Below, one piece after another: positions 38,247 to 48,693 of a DNA stretch of 64,000 nucleotides. The translations under genes were made by a program, and so were the position numbers. The stretch covers positions 1 through 64,000 of the forward strand of contig CAXKVR010000078.1 in the NCBI GenBank assembly GCA_964058845.1, read 5' to 3'. The notes under the pieces are model-generated. The model did no database searches. It saw nothing but the letters and a program-made list of their open reading frames with translations, and was not told the DNA's origin. Source of the DNA: Carex sylvatica. Taxonomy: Eukaryota > Streptophyta > Magnoliopsida > Poales > Cyperaceae. Within the stretch, counting starts at the first letter, position 1, and each line of letters opens with the position of its first letter.

Positions 38247-38864
38247 TGAATTGACTGAGACTAATCTGGTTGTCCATATTTTAATTGTATCCCTCCTATA
38301 ACTGAGGGGACATGCACGCTACATTAATTATTAATCATGAGGTTCGTGAGAGAACAAAAGAAATAAGAAGAAATTGATAAATTTGTTAGTAAAGGCAATA
38401 TCTTTCTTTTTATTTTAATAAAACAACAATAAATTGAATAAATTTGTTAGTTTTTTAAATTTAGAAGGATAAATGTAATATTATAAATTTTAGAAGAGAA
38501 AAAACATAATTTTGAAGGACATGAAATCTGAAGAAAAAGAAATTAGTTGTTAAAAAGTAAAAAGCCGATATTTTAGATCATTAAGACAATTTTAAAAATA
38601 TTATAAATTAAGTACTTTGTTAATTTGAAATATGAAATTGTAATTGGCAATTACAAACTAATTGTAAGTCGATCGATATGACAGTTTTAGATATATAGAT
38701 TATTAATTAAACATGTTACGAAATTAATAATTATTTTACCTATATCCAGACAATTAAAATTGTAATAATTTAATCAGCTTTTACAATTACTTTACTAATG
38801 AGAAAAGAAATGTTTCAAAGAAAACTTATGACAAAGCTCAATGATAAAAAAAAAATTGATTGGT

Positions 38865-39040
38865 TTTATACGCCCATTCTATCTTTTTCTTTATTTAATA
38901 AAGAGATGTTGTATCAATCATTCTAGTTGCCCTCATAATTTCAGAGTAATTAAAACCATTGATGGAGCTATCTCCTAATTTATTTCAACCAATTTGACAT
39001 TAATTTGGAGAGAGAATAAGATTTGGGAGGAGAGAGAGAA
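38865..39040 (-). pseudogene. Remnant of a further ILR1-like copy (exon 2 start fused to exon 1/5' leader)
   Basis: CGCCCATTCTATC and AAAGAGATGTTGTATCAATC match the exon 2 start and adjacent intron of the intact copy (36330-36400). Then ATTGATGGAGCTATCTCC, TTTCAACCAATTTGACATTA and ATTTGGAGAGAGAATAAGAT match exon 1 and its leader (37528-37620), with most of intron 1 and exon 1 deleted. Further upstream flank survives at 39720-40160. It is not coding. Confidence 0.75.
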
Positions 39041-39234
39041 TTATATAAAGTCAGGTACAGATGCAAGATTTCTCTTGGAAGGGAGGGATTTAAGAAGGGA
39101 GGCAGCTGCCTTTCAAAAAAGACAAACGTTAAATTTTTTTGAAAATTTTCTAACTAAAATAAAAAAAAAAGTCCAAATCCAAAGGAGGCAGCTGCCTTTT
39201 ATGGATGAATGTGGGTCCGCCCCGTTATAGAGTA

Positions 39235-39600
39235 CAAAAGGGAATTCATATCACCTAAAGTAACTTAAATTTTGAGTATAGTTTCGGACCATCGGATCTG
39301 CTCTGGTACGAATATTAAAGAGACCACATGAATTTCACCTCGGTCGAATTGGTTCAGAATATGATAAGACAATCCGGATCCAAACTCAAAATTTGAGATA
39401 CCTCGTAGCAGTGTTGTAAAAAACGTCGTTTAGATCGATTAATTGACTGATTAGTTGTTGACGGTTACCAAACCATCATGATTTTTTTCAAATAATCAGA
39501 CAATTATTCTCGATTAATCACTTAGCAGTACCTTAATTATCGTCCGACAACCACATACCGTTATTTACAACACTGCTTCGTAGTATTCAGACTCATACAA
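39235..39600. repeat. Family F repeat split by a hAT-like element
   Basis: GGGAATTCATATCACCTAAA, TTCGGACCATCGGATCTGCT, AATATTAAAGAG and AATCCGGATCCAAACTCAAA match the family F text at 7315-7740 and 26195-26290 on the other strand. The hAT-like insert at 39409-39575 interrupts it near its right end. Confidence 0.6.
39409..39575. mobile_element. hAT-like MITE (CAGTGTTGTAAA)
   Basis: 167 bp; ends CAGTGTTGTAAA and TTTACAACACTG; 8-bp duplication CCTCGTAG/CTTCGTAG (39401-39408 and 39576-39583), one mismatch. Confidence 0.85.
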
Positions 39601-40275
39601 AGGTAGGTAAATATATCAACATAGTAGATTTGACTTTCATGCAGCGTATCAATATAAATTTTCATTTGACTATGTTGTTCCTATCAAGTTAAATCAGCTC
39701 CGTCCATATCTTTACCTTAGAAAGGCAGACAAGCAGGTAAGGCAACAAAGTGGAGAAGAGGGTTTAATAGTAACTTGATAGTGTACATTATACTAATGAG
39801 GTTTATACAGAGAAAGAAAGAAACAAGTTTATTTGGTGAAAAGTAAAAGTTGATGTGTTGGGACTTGATGAATGATTTGATTAGAGCACTTTCGTTTCAG
39901 AAATTTACCAAAGATGATTAATTTGTCAGAGCAGTTATTATAGCAATTACTTTTAATTAAATTTTATACTATGCTTATTTTTTGCAATTGATTTTAATTT
40001 TAAATTTAATCCTAATTTTGTAATTTAAAATTTTACATTAAAATTGTACGTCGAATGATATTTTAGACAGATTATTAATTAAACAAGTTATAAAACTAAT
40101 AATTATTTTGCATTCAGACAATTAAAATTATAATCATCATATCAGCTTTTACAATTACTTTATTATTAATTGAAATATCCCCATCGAGCAGCCCCACCCT
40201 CCCAGCTCCAAATCGCAACGAATTTGATCTGCTTTGATTCGAATCTGACGGACCAAATCACATATGATAGTGATA

Positions 40276-41256
40276 AGAGTGCTACGGTAGGGGTTTGCTA
40301 ACGGGTACGGGCCGGGCGGGTAGGATATACCTGGGGTCGGGCATGGGTACGGGTCGGGTACGGGTATCACGGGTATACGGGTACCACGGGCCGGGTATCA
40401 CGGGTATTTTTTTCAAAATCCGTGCCCTGCCCGTCTTATACCCGTGCCCGTGGTACCCTTGACGGGCAGGGCGGTCCGGGTTTTTTTTTTTTTTTTTTAA
40501 TTGAAAAAAAAAATTTGAAAAAAAAAAAAAACCGACGGGACGGTGGGTCCGGCCGGTCGAGTTTGATTAGACTGGTCCGGGCCCGGTTGAACCGGTGGCA
40601 AATTCGAAATTTCAAAAAAAATTGAATTTTTTTGAAATTTTTAACGGGTACGGGTCGGGTATGGGTCGGGCGCCAGATCGAGTCGGGCGGATACGGACGT
40701 AATTCGAGCCGGATTTGCCCAGGTATTGAACCAAATAATCGTACTCTACCCGTTTTATGTCCGTACCCGTGTACCCGTTTACCCGACCTATACCCGGGCT
40801 CGGGCACAGGTACCCCGGGTACCGGGCACGAACGGATCGGATACAGGCGGCCCGACCCGGGATTTTGCAAACCTCTATGCTACGATACTATACATAGTGC
40901 ACTTTGATTCATACTACGTATCTATATTTGTATTTTTAAAGTCTAAAACATTGATTCAAACCATACTTCATGATCTCTATATAAAAATGTACTTAAAGAC
41001 CAAATTTATGTTTTTTTTTTTGAATTTTTGTACAACTTTTTTAGATAGATAGAAAATCACTACTTTGAAATAGTCTAAAATTTTTAGATCAGGTGGTTTT
41101 GTACCAATTTAATAAAATAGTAGAAAAATTATAAAAAAATATAAAATTTATTATTCAAGTACATTTTCGTACGGTGATTATGTTGATCAGAACAAATCGA
41201 TTGTCTAAACTTTAAAAATAAAGATGTAGTATATATAGTATCATATAGCCTGACTC
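40276..41256. mobile_element. Hairpin MITE, family A, split by a hAT-like element
   Basis: The left end GAGTGCTACGG is interrupted at once by the element at 40288-40877. It resumes as TGCTACGATACTATACATAG, runs through both arms and ends ATCATATAGCCTGACTC. Confidence 0.78.
40288..40877. mobile_element. GC-rich hAT-like element (TAGGGGTTTGC ends, GGGTACGGGTCGGG repeats)
   Basis: 590 bp; ends TAGGGGTTTGCTAACGGGTA and a complement ending TTTTGCAAACCTCTA; duplication TGCTACGG/TGCTACGA (8 bp, one mismatch). The inside is made of GGGTACGGG/CCCGTACCC repeats with poly-T/A centres. Long ORFs on both strands are by-products of the repeat. A sister copy is at 45689-46263. Confidence 0.88.
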
Positions 41257-41921
41257 TATTTCCAGTACTTTAGCTACTCTTGATGTTTTCAAGATTCCTA
41301 TTATATCACATTATATATTTTAATTTTTTTTAAAAATTAAGCTTTGAGTCAGCCGTTAATAAGGGCCGGAACTAAAACTTTTTAACGATTTTTATTAATA
41401 ATATTTTAAGTTCAAAATTTAATATTTTGGAAATATTAAATGAGGATGAATTCAAATATTTGTAAGTTATAATATCTTACAACAATTCAATTTTATAATT
41501 TTTAAAATCCAAACAGTCAATTCAAACCATTTAACATGATCTATCCTCCTTACTAAATAGCATGCATATTTTTTTGGGACCCAACCCTCTATTTGTCCAG
41601 AGAAGATCTAAGCCGTTGATTCCATAAATCTTAGCCACTCATCAAAATAGATCTCAATCTCAGCCTTTAATAAATAATTTTGATTTTATACACCTGTTTC
41701 ATGTTGTCAAACGTGTAGAAATCTAAATTTAATTAAAAACGTATCCACTACATGAAAAACCACATAGTAATTCAACATAATTTTTCACGTGTTTTGCTTT
41801 TTCTCCACGCGTTTTGCTTTTTCTCTCCGCTCCACGAATTCATATCCTCTGAGATATCTCAAATTTTGCGTGACTTTTTGAAAAATCTAAATAATGGGCC
41901 CCTGCGCTACCCCCGAATAGG

Positions 41922-42340
41922 AATCCGTATCCTCTGCATTAACGCAAAAAGGAAAAGCATAGCTGGAATAGCACTAGGCATGCATGGGACAAAGAGATTG
42001 ATATAATCCAAGCCAAGAGTGGAGTTACGTGAACAGCCCAAACGCTAACAAAAAGAGTAAAGCACTACTGGTTTTCCCTGTTTTCTTCTTATTCAATGCC
42101 AGCAGGATCTAATTAATATCTTGGCATTTGGTGCATTCAGCAGAACCAAAAAGGAAACTTTTGAGTTAATACATATATACCGTTCGATCAGCTTTAAAAT
42201 TCGTATAAATTAAATCCCCACTAATACTGAAGACCCCTTATGGTTTAGGCGGGGGCCGGATGGGCTCCGTTTACAATCGGACGGTCCATATCTATTAACT
42301 CAAAAGATTCTCTTTTGCGTTAATGCAGACGATGTGGACT
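41922..42340. mobile_element. MITE (GTATCCTCTGCATTAACGCAAAA) nested at depth four
   Basis: 419 bp; ends AATCCGTATCCTCTGCATTA and complement (TTTTGCGTTAATGCAGACG then ATGTGGACT); duplication CCCCGAATAGG over 11 bp (41911-41921 and 42341-42351). It contains family F text (42170-42310). Confidence 0.8.
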
Positions 42341-42357
42341 CCCCGAATAGGCATCGA

Positions 42358-42898
42358 TAGAGTGGGAAAAATGGCACGCCAGAGCCGGCTCCGTCACAGA
42401 ACTGCACGGGTGTCAGATATGTGCCGTGCCTCGCATGTCCCGTGCCGTGACCATTCGCGTGCCGTGACCAATTGTTAGTAAAGAAGATACGGCACGGCAC
42501 AACACGGAGATTACCTTCGTCACGGCATGGCACAACACGGAACACGGCACGTCACGTCACGAAACACGGCAAGACACGGAACGGGAGACACGAAAGATAC
42601 GGGATTAGCTATATATTACTATTTTTAGATAAAGGTCAGTTATATTCCGATCCTCTTCTCTTTTTAGATACGGGATTGGCACGGCACGGCACGACTTGGT
42701 CACAGCACGCGAGTCACGGCGTGACTCGCGTGCCGTGACCACCCCTCATAATTTTGGTCACGGCATAGCACGTGAAAAATTAACTTGGTCACGGCACGTG
42801 ACCAAAGTCACAGCATGTTAGTCACGACACAGCACGGCACGGCACGTGACCAAAGTCACGGCGTGTTAGTCATGGCATGGCATATTTTTTCCACACTA
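42358..42898. mobile_element. hAT-like element of CACGGCACG repeats, nested at depth four
   Basis: 541 bp; ends TAGAGTGGGAAAAATGGCA and complement CATATTTTTTCCACACTA; 8-bp duplication GGCATCGA/GGCACCGA (one mismatch; 42350-42357 and 42899-42906). The inside is repeated GTCACGGCACG/CGTGCCGTGAC. Confidence 0.85.
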
Positions 42899-43078
42899 GG
42901 CACCGAACACGTCGGTCATGCAAAAGTTGAGATATCTTAGAAGATACGCACCCGCCCTCCACCGTCTCCGTACCAAAATAATATTTTGATCCCGTTGCAA
43001 CGCACGGGCACTTGACTAGTATATTAAAATGGGCTTGGAGATCAAATTTTACATTTATTTATTTTTTTTACTATTTAT

Positions 43079-43691
43079 CAATGTTCTAAATAGCGCACTA
43101 TAGCGTTTTCGGACCTTGAATGTTAAACTATGGGATAAAAGTGCATCATTTCAGCTACGACTGCTATAGCGATTATAATAGTCCACTATTTGCGCTACAC
43201 GTTATGCGCTATAGCGCACGCTATGCTACATAGGCTTTTATGTGAAGGTCAAACTGAAATTTTTTTTTAAAGATAAACTTTTTCAAGATTTAGATTCAGA
43301 TTGATTTTGCTTTTAAATAGAAAAAAATAGATAATTTATTCCATGATGCTTAGTTTTTTTGAATAAAAAATAATATATAGTTTATGCCATTATACTTAGG
43401 TTATTTTGAATTGAAAAAGATAAATAATTTATGATGTTATTAGGAAAATTTTGAATAGTAATTTTAACTTTGTATTGGTTCAATATAAATATTATAATTC
43501 TTTAATTAATTTTGTGTTATTTATTGCTCTATGAGACTTTAGATAATGTTGATAATTAGTAGAAATATAAAATAGATATTTTTTAAAATAAAAAACACTA
43601 TGTATGATAGCTTTCGTTATAGCTACACTATTCACAATAACTTTTTTTTAGCCTTTCCGCTATGATGTGATAATCACTATTTAAAATATTG
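43079..43691. mobile_element. hAT-like element (CAATGTTCTAAATAGCG), nested in the outer MITE
   Basis: 613 bp; ends CAATGTTCTAAATAGCG and CACTATTTAAAATATTG; perfect 8-bp duplication CTATTTAT (43071-43078 and 43692-43699). GCGCTATAGCG palindromes lie near the left end. Confidence 0.88.
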
Positions 43692-44339
43692 CTATTTATT
43701 AAGTATTTTACAAAACCGTTGTTTTTAAACAATTTTGAACACTGAAATACAACAATTTTGTAAAATACTTAATAAAAACTAAAAAAAGTTCATAAAAATA
43801 AAAATATTGATCTCCAAGTATATTTTAATATAGAGATCATATTGAACAGTTGGGATCGACTGTTTGAACTTTAAAAATTACAAAATCAAATTGTTGTAAG
43901 ATATTGTAACTTAGAAATGTTGTAAGTGGATCCCTCCTTATATTAAATAGGCATGTAATATATGTAATGGTGTAGTAGTAAATTTTGTATATCTATTTAT
44001 TTATGGACCATCAAATTCTTCTCCCTTTAATGCTGGAGAAACTCTAGTGATGCTAAGAGATTTATCTAAGTTTGCCTACACCGTTTGATTGTGTGAAATG
44101 TGAGATTTGAATTCAAGTCTTCAACCGCTACAATATAGAATTCTAGTCTAGCGCGGATTAAACTATATAAAAAAAAAATTAAATATTAGTATATATAATT
44201 AAAAATTTCAAAACCACAGCAATTGCTAAGTACCGTTGGATTGTATTAAGATCCTCCATAACTTTTAAATATGTTGCGAATTGTGAACCGTCAGATATGA
44301 TCTGAAAGACAACATAACTGCGCTAATAAAACAAAATGA

Positions 44340-44640
44340 TGATGAATAGTAAGGTTATATCTCAAGACAAATATCCAAACCGTTTAAATATTATCCCAAG
44401 AGAAGAGATTAGTTAATAGTGATTTATTTAATAATTTTAACAATATATTCTCAAATTAATATAATTGGATATACAAATAATACAAAAATTAAATTTCATA
44501 CAATTTAAATATTATTTGATGAGGTAAGATACAATAAAATATATTAATTTCATATCATTAAAAAAATTAAATCACTTGATTAATATTTAAACATGGTTAC
44601 ATGTACCAGTTTGAAAGTGATGATAAGGTACAAATAGAAT
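44340..44640. repeat. Dispersed repeat shared with 53370-53680
   Basis: Common ordered blocks: AGTGATTTATTTAATAAT, TATTCTCAAATTAAT, ATACAAATA, TTTTAAATATT-TTTGAT-AGGTA, AATTTCATATCATTAA and AACATG-TACCA. About 300 bp in both places, by eye 75-80% alike. Family unknown. Confidence 0.65.
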
Positions 44641-44828
44641 ATATAGGAATTTCCTTTTTGATGAAAACCTGTAGGCATACTCTATTGGTAAAAACGAAAG
44701 TCTTACAGGAATTACATTATCATTATGATAATATAATTGCATAAAAAATTAAAAACTAAAATCGAAATTGCAAATGATATTAAAAAACTAGAAAGCTGAC
44801 AACTAAAAAGCTAAAAAGCGACCTCTCA

Positions 44829-45258
44829 TCAAACCCGCCTATTCCTTTTCCATAAAACTAAAACAAATGGAGGGGTTCCTCGTAACTTTCCTTTAAACTC
44901 TCTGACAAGCTTCCTTCTTACCAGTAACTCCGTATTTTGCCCTGGTGTCGCCTCCTCGTACCAGTAGTCATACCTCCATGAATCTTGCAAGCCGAGCTCT
45001 TCCATGAATCTGGAACTCGGTTTGCCATTAAAATTAAATCTCCTGATTCTTGCCCAATTCACATAGTTCCTCCTTGCTTGTTTGACATTTACTTTTATTT
45101 TCCCAAGAGGGAACCTTATCCAGCGATTTGTTGGAGATGGCCTTCACCAGGATCTTGGAGTTTGATATCACCTGGTAAGTACATTCCTGACTTGTGTATC
45201 CCCTGTTCTTTATCTGTTCAAGGATCTGATTCAAGGCCACTGCCTCCACCTGCAATGC
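44829..45258 (-). pseudogene. RNase H-like gene fragment (LINE- or retroelement-type), broken
   Basis: After an acceptor-like GCATTGCAG, one frame reads VEAVALNQILEQIKNRGYTS, then QECTYQVISNSKILVKAISN. This resembles the AEAxAL and ESDSxxLVxAI segments of the plant RNase H-like (RVT_3) domain, though the aspartates are replaced. It then shifts frame to NWARIRRFNFNGKPSSRFME and ends about 75 residues later. The second part is not recognised. It may be a retroelement remnant or a decayed host gene. Confidence 0.4.
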
Positions 45259-45396
45259 ATCATGTGCAATTAAATGGCTGCCTTGTATGCTATCGCATGC
45301 AAGCTCTATAGCTCATAGCTGCCTTGAATGATTGCAGTACTATCGCATGTAAGCTCTATAGCTTATGTGCTCAATTTACACAGCTACCAGCCTACT

Positions 45397-45582
45397 GAAT
45401 TGCTATCCTCTGCGGAGCTTTTAGCTGCGGAGCTGTGCGGAGCTTTTAATCTAGTCCGTTCGTTTTGATTGGACGGATCAGATCAGATTTCAAAATTTAT
45501 ATCCCTATAATATAGTCCGTCCGATCAAAACGAACGGATCAGATTACAAGCTCCGCACAGCTCTGCAGAGGATACGCTCCCC
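45397..45582. mobile_element. Short MITE (GCTATCCTCTGCGGAG), second copy
   Basis: 186 bp; ends GAATTGCTATCCTCTGCGGA and a complement ending GAGGATACGCTCCC; perfect 9-bp duplication CAGCCTACT (45388-45396 and 45583-45591). Same family as 27850-28037, including the TCCGTTCGTTTTGATTGGAC core. Confidence 0.88.
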
Positions 45583-45590
45583 CAGCCTAC

Positions 45591-46933
45591 TAGGTTGTTC
45601 ATTGGGTCCGGTTTAATTGATTTTAAACCGAATCAAATTAGATTGGATGAAACGGTTCGGTTTTTTTGATTTATTTCTTAATACCAAATAGAGGATTGCA
45701 AATATCCATCCGGGTTGGACCCGACCCGTACCCGCCCGTGCCCGTTACCCGGATTACCGTGCCCGAGCCCAGGTATGGGTCGGGTAAACGGGTACACGGG
45801 TACGGATAAAAAACGGGTAGGGTACGATTATTTGGTTCAAAACCCGAGCAAACCCGGTCCGATTTACGCCCGGCCCGACCCGACCCGACTCGACTGGACC
45901 CCGTACCCGACCCCGTACCCGACCCGTACCAGTTAAAAAATTCAAAAAAATTCAAAAAAATTCAAAAAAAATTCAAAAAAATTCAGAAAAAATTCGAAAA
46001 AATTCAAATTTTTTTGAAATTTCGAATTTGCCGCCTAAAAAAAAAAAAAAAAAAAAAACGGGTACTTGACCCGGACCGCCTTACCCGTGCCGGGTACCAC
46101 GGGCACGGGTATAAGTCGAGTAGGGTACGGATTTTGAAAAATATACCCGAGTATACCCGACCCGAGATACCCGTATACCCGACTTACCCGTACCCGACCC
46201 AAACCCGTATCCGACCCCGGGTACGCCCGGTCCGCCCGAACCCGGTCCGAGAGCAGCCCACTAATACCAAAGCAATTGAACCCACTCCAGCGAAAACTAG
46301 GCTTCCAGCCTTCCCCTCTTTTTGTTTTGTTTTGAAACCTTGGAAGCCGTGCCATTTGCTTTCTCTATAACTCCCTCTCCTGACACGTCAGGACTCATTT
46401 CTCACCTTCAAAATTCACCCCATTACCCACCTAACCACTTTCTCTTTTCTTTCTGTTTTTATTTAATATCAATTTATTCATTATTTCTTTCTATTTGGTC
46501 TTTACCTCTTGAGGAGGCGCAGAGGCGCTCTTTCTCAACTACTCAAATACCTACTTCTCTCTTAGATTTAACTAAACCCACCTCAAATTCTATAAATCTC
46601 TTCAGGTAATTAACCTCCGTTTGATCTGTTTTTTTTGCCCTATTTAAAATAATTTTTTTTTGATCTTTGATCCTCATTCGTGTTTTTTCTTTTCTAAGAA
46701 TAAATTCGATTGTTCAACAGTTAGTTTGCTTTTTTTCTTTTCCTATTTGAGTTTTATTGCTGAAAATTAATACTTCGGTTTGAACCGAACAAATCGAATA
46801 AAATTTTAGTTCAATTCGATTCGGTTAATAGGCTTAAATGGTTCGGTTCGATTCTGTTTTTTAAACAAAAATAATACTTTGGTTTGCCTATTTTATTTTG
46901 GTTTCAACCGAACCGAACCGGTGAACACCCCTA
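45591..46933. mobile_element. hAT-like element (TAGGTTGTTCATTGGG), 1.34 kb, with inner element
   Basis: Ends TAGGTTGTTCATTGGGTCC and GGTGAACACCCCTA; perfect 8-bp duplication CAGCCTAC (45583-45590 and 46934-46941). It holds the GC-rich element at 45689-46263. The remainder (46264-46700) is a pyrimidine-rich, 5'UTR-like segment with a possible donor CTTCAG|GTAATT. No transposase is seen. Confidence 0.88.
45689..46263. mobile_element. GC-rich hAT-like element, sister of 40288-40877
   Basis: 575 bp; ends TAGAGGATTGCAAATATCC and a complement ending GCAGCCCACTA; perfect 8-bp duplication ATACCAAA (45681-45688 and 46264-46271). Inner ACCCGTACCCG repeats and a long (ATTCAAAAAA)n tract. Confidence 0.88.
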
Positions 46934-46941
46934 CAGCCTAC

Positions 46942-47358
46942 CGTTGTCAAATTACATGACATAACGTTACATATTTATCTATACGACAATACAACACAAT
47001 CACATAATTATAATTTTCTATCCAATGTTGTTTTCCACAAGGCCTCACAGCTCGTCGATACCATAGCCTAATTACTATACCTGGTCAAAACGAGTCCTGG
47101 ACTGATAAAATTACAGGTTCTTGTTCCAGAACCTGTTAGATTGCATGCTGAGTACAAAAAATATGTATGGTTTGACCGGCGTACTTGTTAGAATTAGAGA
47201 TGAAACAAAATAAACTAAATCTGGTAAATGTGACAAATATGGCAAAACTTCCCATTATATGAATAGATAAATTTTACTTCTAAAAACACCAGAGTCACAT
47301 AATTATTTGGGTGGGGTACATCAAAACAACATGACATGACAATGCCTGATATCTTTGA
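46942..47358. other. Spacer with no recognised feature
   Basis: Moderately AT-rich. No coding exon or known repeat was identified between the hAT-like element and the LRR pseudogene. Confidence 0.5.
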
Positions 47359-47890
47359 TCAAATGCAAATAGAAGAGGAACTCAATGTGTTGAATAAAAA
47401 TGGTGGTTCAGATGCAAACGCAAGTGCAGGTGCTAAAATGAAGCATGATGGTAGTGGATTTCCACTAAGGCATGCATTGTCAGCGAAAAACGCCGCATTA
47501 AATTGCCACATGTTACCACCCTGAGGTAGCTTCCCACAGAGCTTGTTGAATGATAGATTTGGAAAATATAATCCAGCCGCTGTAGCAAGTGAGTTCGGCA
47601 CTTTCCCATATATTTTATTGTGGCTTAGATCAAACTCGTATAAATTATTCGAGAATTCTATGTGACTCAAATCGAACTCCAAGTCATTATTAGCCAAATC
47701 AATTTTACCTGTCATCTTATCTTTTCCAAATAAAACAGAAGCATCACCACTGAGTCCGTTGTTTGCCAAGAGAATTATCCAGAAATCTACCAATCTGTAA
47801 CATTTTGGTATTTCGCCAGTTAAGCTATTGTTGGAAAGGTCAAGTGTGTGAGACGACCCATGAAAAATCCCAGGTGGTATGGTACCTGTG
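47359..47890 (-). pseudogene. Polygalacturonase-inhibitor (PGIP)-like LRR fragment
   Basis: The upstream part reads TGTIPPGIFHGSSHTLDLSN then NSLTGEIPKCY; the open part reads LSGDASVLFGKDKMTGKIDL, YEFDLSHNKIYGKVPNSLAT, YFPNLSFNKLCGKLPQGGNM and ends CLSGNPLPSC. The GDASVLFGK, LSHNKIYG, NKLCGKLPQGG and C-x-G-x-PLPSC blocks are those of the last repeats and C-cap of PGIPs, extracellular LRR proteins that inhibit fungal polygalacturonases. Only about the last third of the usual 330 residues is present. The N-terminal cap and first LRRs are absent, and the C-cap lacks its first cysteine pattern. Upstream sequence is unrelated and AT-rich, so this is a truncated copy. Confidence 0.82.
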
Positions 47891-48693
47891 AGCTATTCAA
47901 ATTTAAAATGCTAAATGTCAACTCTAAACTGGAAAGAAAAAAAGAAAAACTGTTTGGTAGATCCAAGAAGCACAGAGTTCTATGAAGGCTAAAGAGATAA
48001 CAAATTAACAACTTAAATGTCAACTCTCAACTGAAAAATAAATATATTTAGACATTCAAGAAGGACAAAAATTGTTGTGAAGGCTAAAGAGAGAGAATAA
48101 GTTGGTATTCATTAATTAAGAGTACATTTCTTGTTAGCGTACTAATTTACCGTAGTACAAAGTACAAACTGTCTAATAAAAGTTAATATGGAATGTAATC
48201 GGTGTTTAATTTATAAATGAAATATGTATCAAGCTTCTTAATTATTAATGCAACGATAGAAAAAGTATGATACCCAATGAAATACATGATATCTCATCGA
48301 GCCTGATTAATTATTCTGGATCCGATCTGATCGAACAATCAGAAGATGGGTTGTCTGACAATTATATTAACCTTTTATGTTATCAGAAACTATATTAACA
48401 AACGCTAATAAATAATATTTGTATCCATTGGTAGCCTTAATAATTTACTACCAAAGGCATGTTAACTAACCATAAACACCGTTCATCACCATATCTAGTT
48501 AATTTGTCTAACAATTACAACAAATTAGTTTTCACACCTAATACAAAAGCATATGCATTACCAGCACATTTGTACAACACACATGAGCTAGCATTCCAGA
48601 TGCATATATTTAGCATTGAGGCCTTTGCAAATTACACCTAATTTGCTACTTTCGAAAGCAATTAACAAACTGTAACCGCTATTTATGTCTTAC

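Larger units (their letters stand above)
41825..42958. mobile_element. Short MITE, family B, split by two inserts, inside the Helitron
   Basis: The left part (ATTCATATCCTCTGAGATAT to TACCCCCGAATAGG) and right part (CACCGAACACGTCGGTCATG to TTAGAAGATACGCACCC) match the intact copy at 37072-37243. Between them lie elements at 41922-42340 and 42358-42898. Confidence 0.8.
41544..43019 (+). mobile_element. Helitron, non-autonomous, 1.48 kb
   Basis: 5' end TCCTCCTTACTAAATAGCAT preceded by A; 3' end with a GC-rich hairpin CCCGTTGCAACGCACGGG about 8 nt before CTAG, then host T (43020). This is the classic A^T insertion and CTRR terminus of plant Helitrons. Removing it restores the continuous family A arm AACATGATCTA-TATATTAAAATG. 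No Rep/helicase is encoded. It is packed with three other elements. Confidence 0.82.
41442..43939. mobile_element. Outer hairpin MITE (GAGGATGAATTC ends) enlarged by nested insertions
   Basis: Target duplication ATATTAAAT, perfect over 9 bp (41433-41441 and 43940-43948). The arms CAATTTTATAATTTTTAAAA and TTTAAAAATTACAAAATCAA pair, with family A core motifs. Without its inserts the element would be about 410 bp. The related sequence at 54225-54290 looks like an unoccupied version of this site. Confidence 0.85.

Noticed and set aside
38990..39230. 78-codon plus-strand open frame
   Set aside because: It runs antisense through a remnant of the ILR1-like leader and an unrelated GGAGGCAGCTGCC direct repeat; no protein motif.
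40422..40907. Long Pro/Arg/Gly-rich open frames on both strands
   Set aside because: They are translations of GGGTACGGG-type transposon repeats in overlapping frames, with no conserved motif; the same occurs at 45671-46370.
42300..42738. Open frames rich in RHGT on both strands
   Set aside because: Produced by CACGGCACG repeats inside a hAT-like element with exact target duplications.
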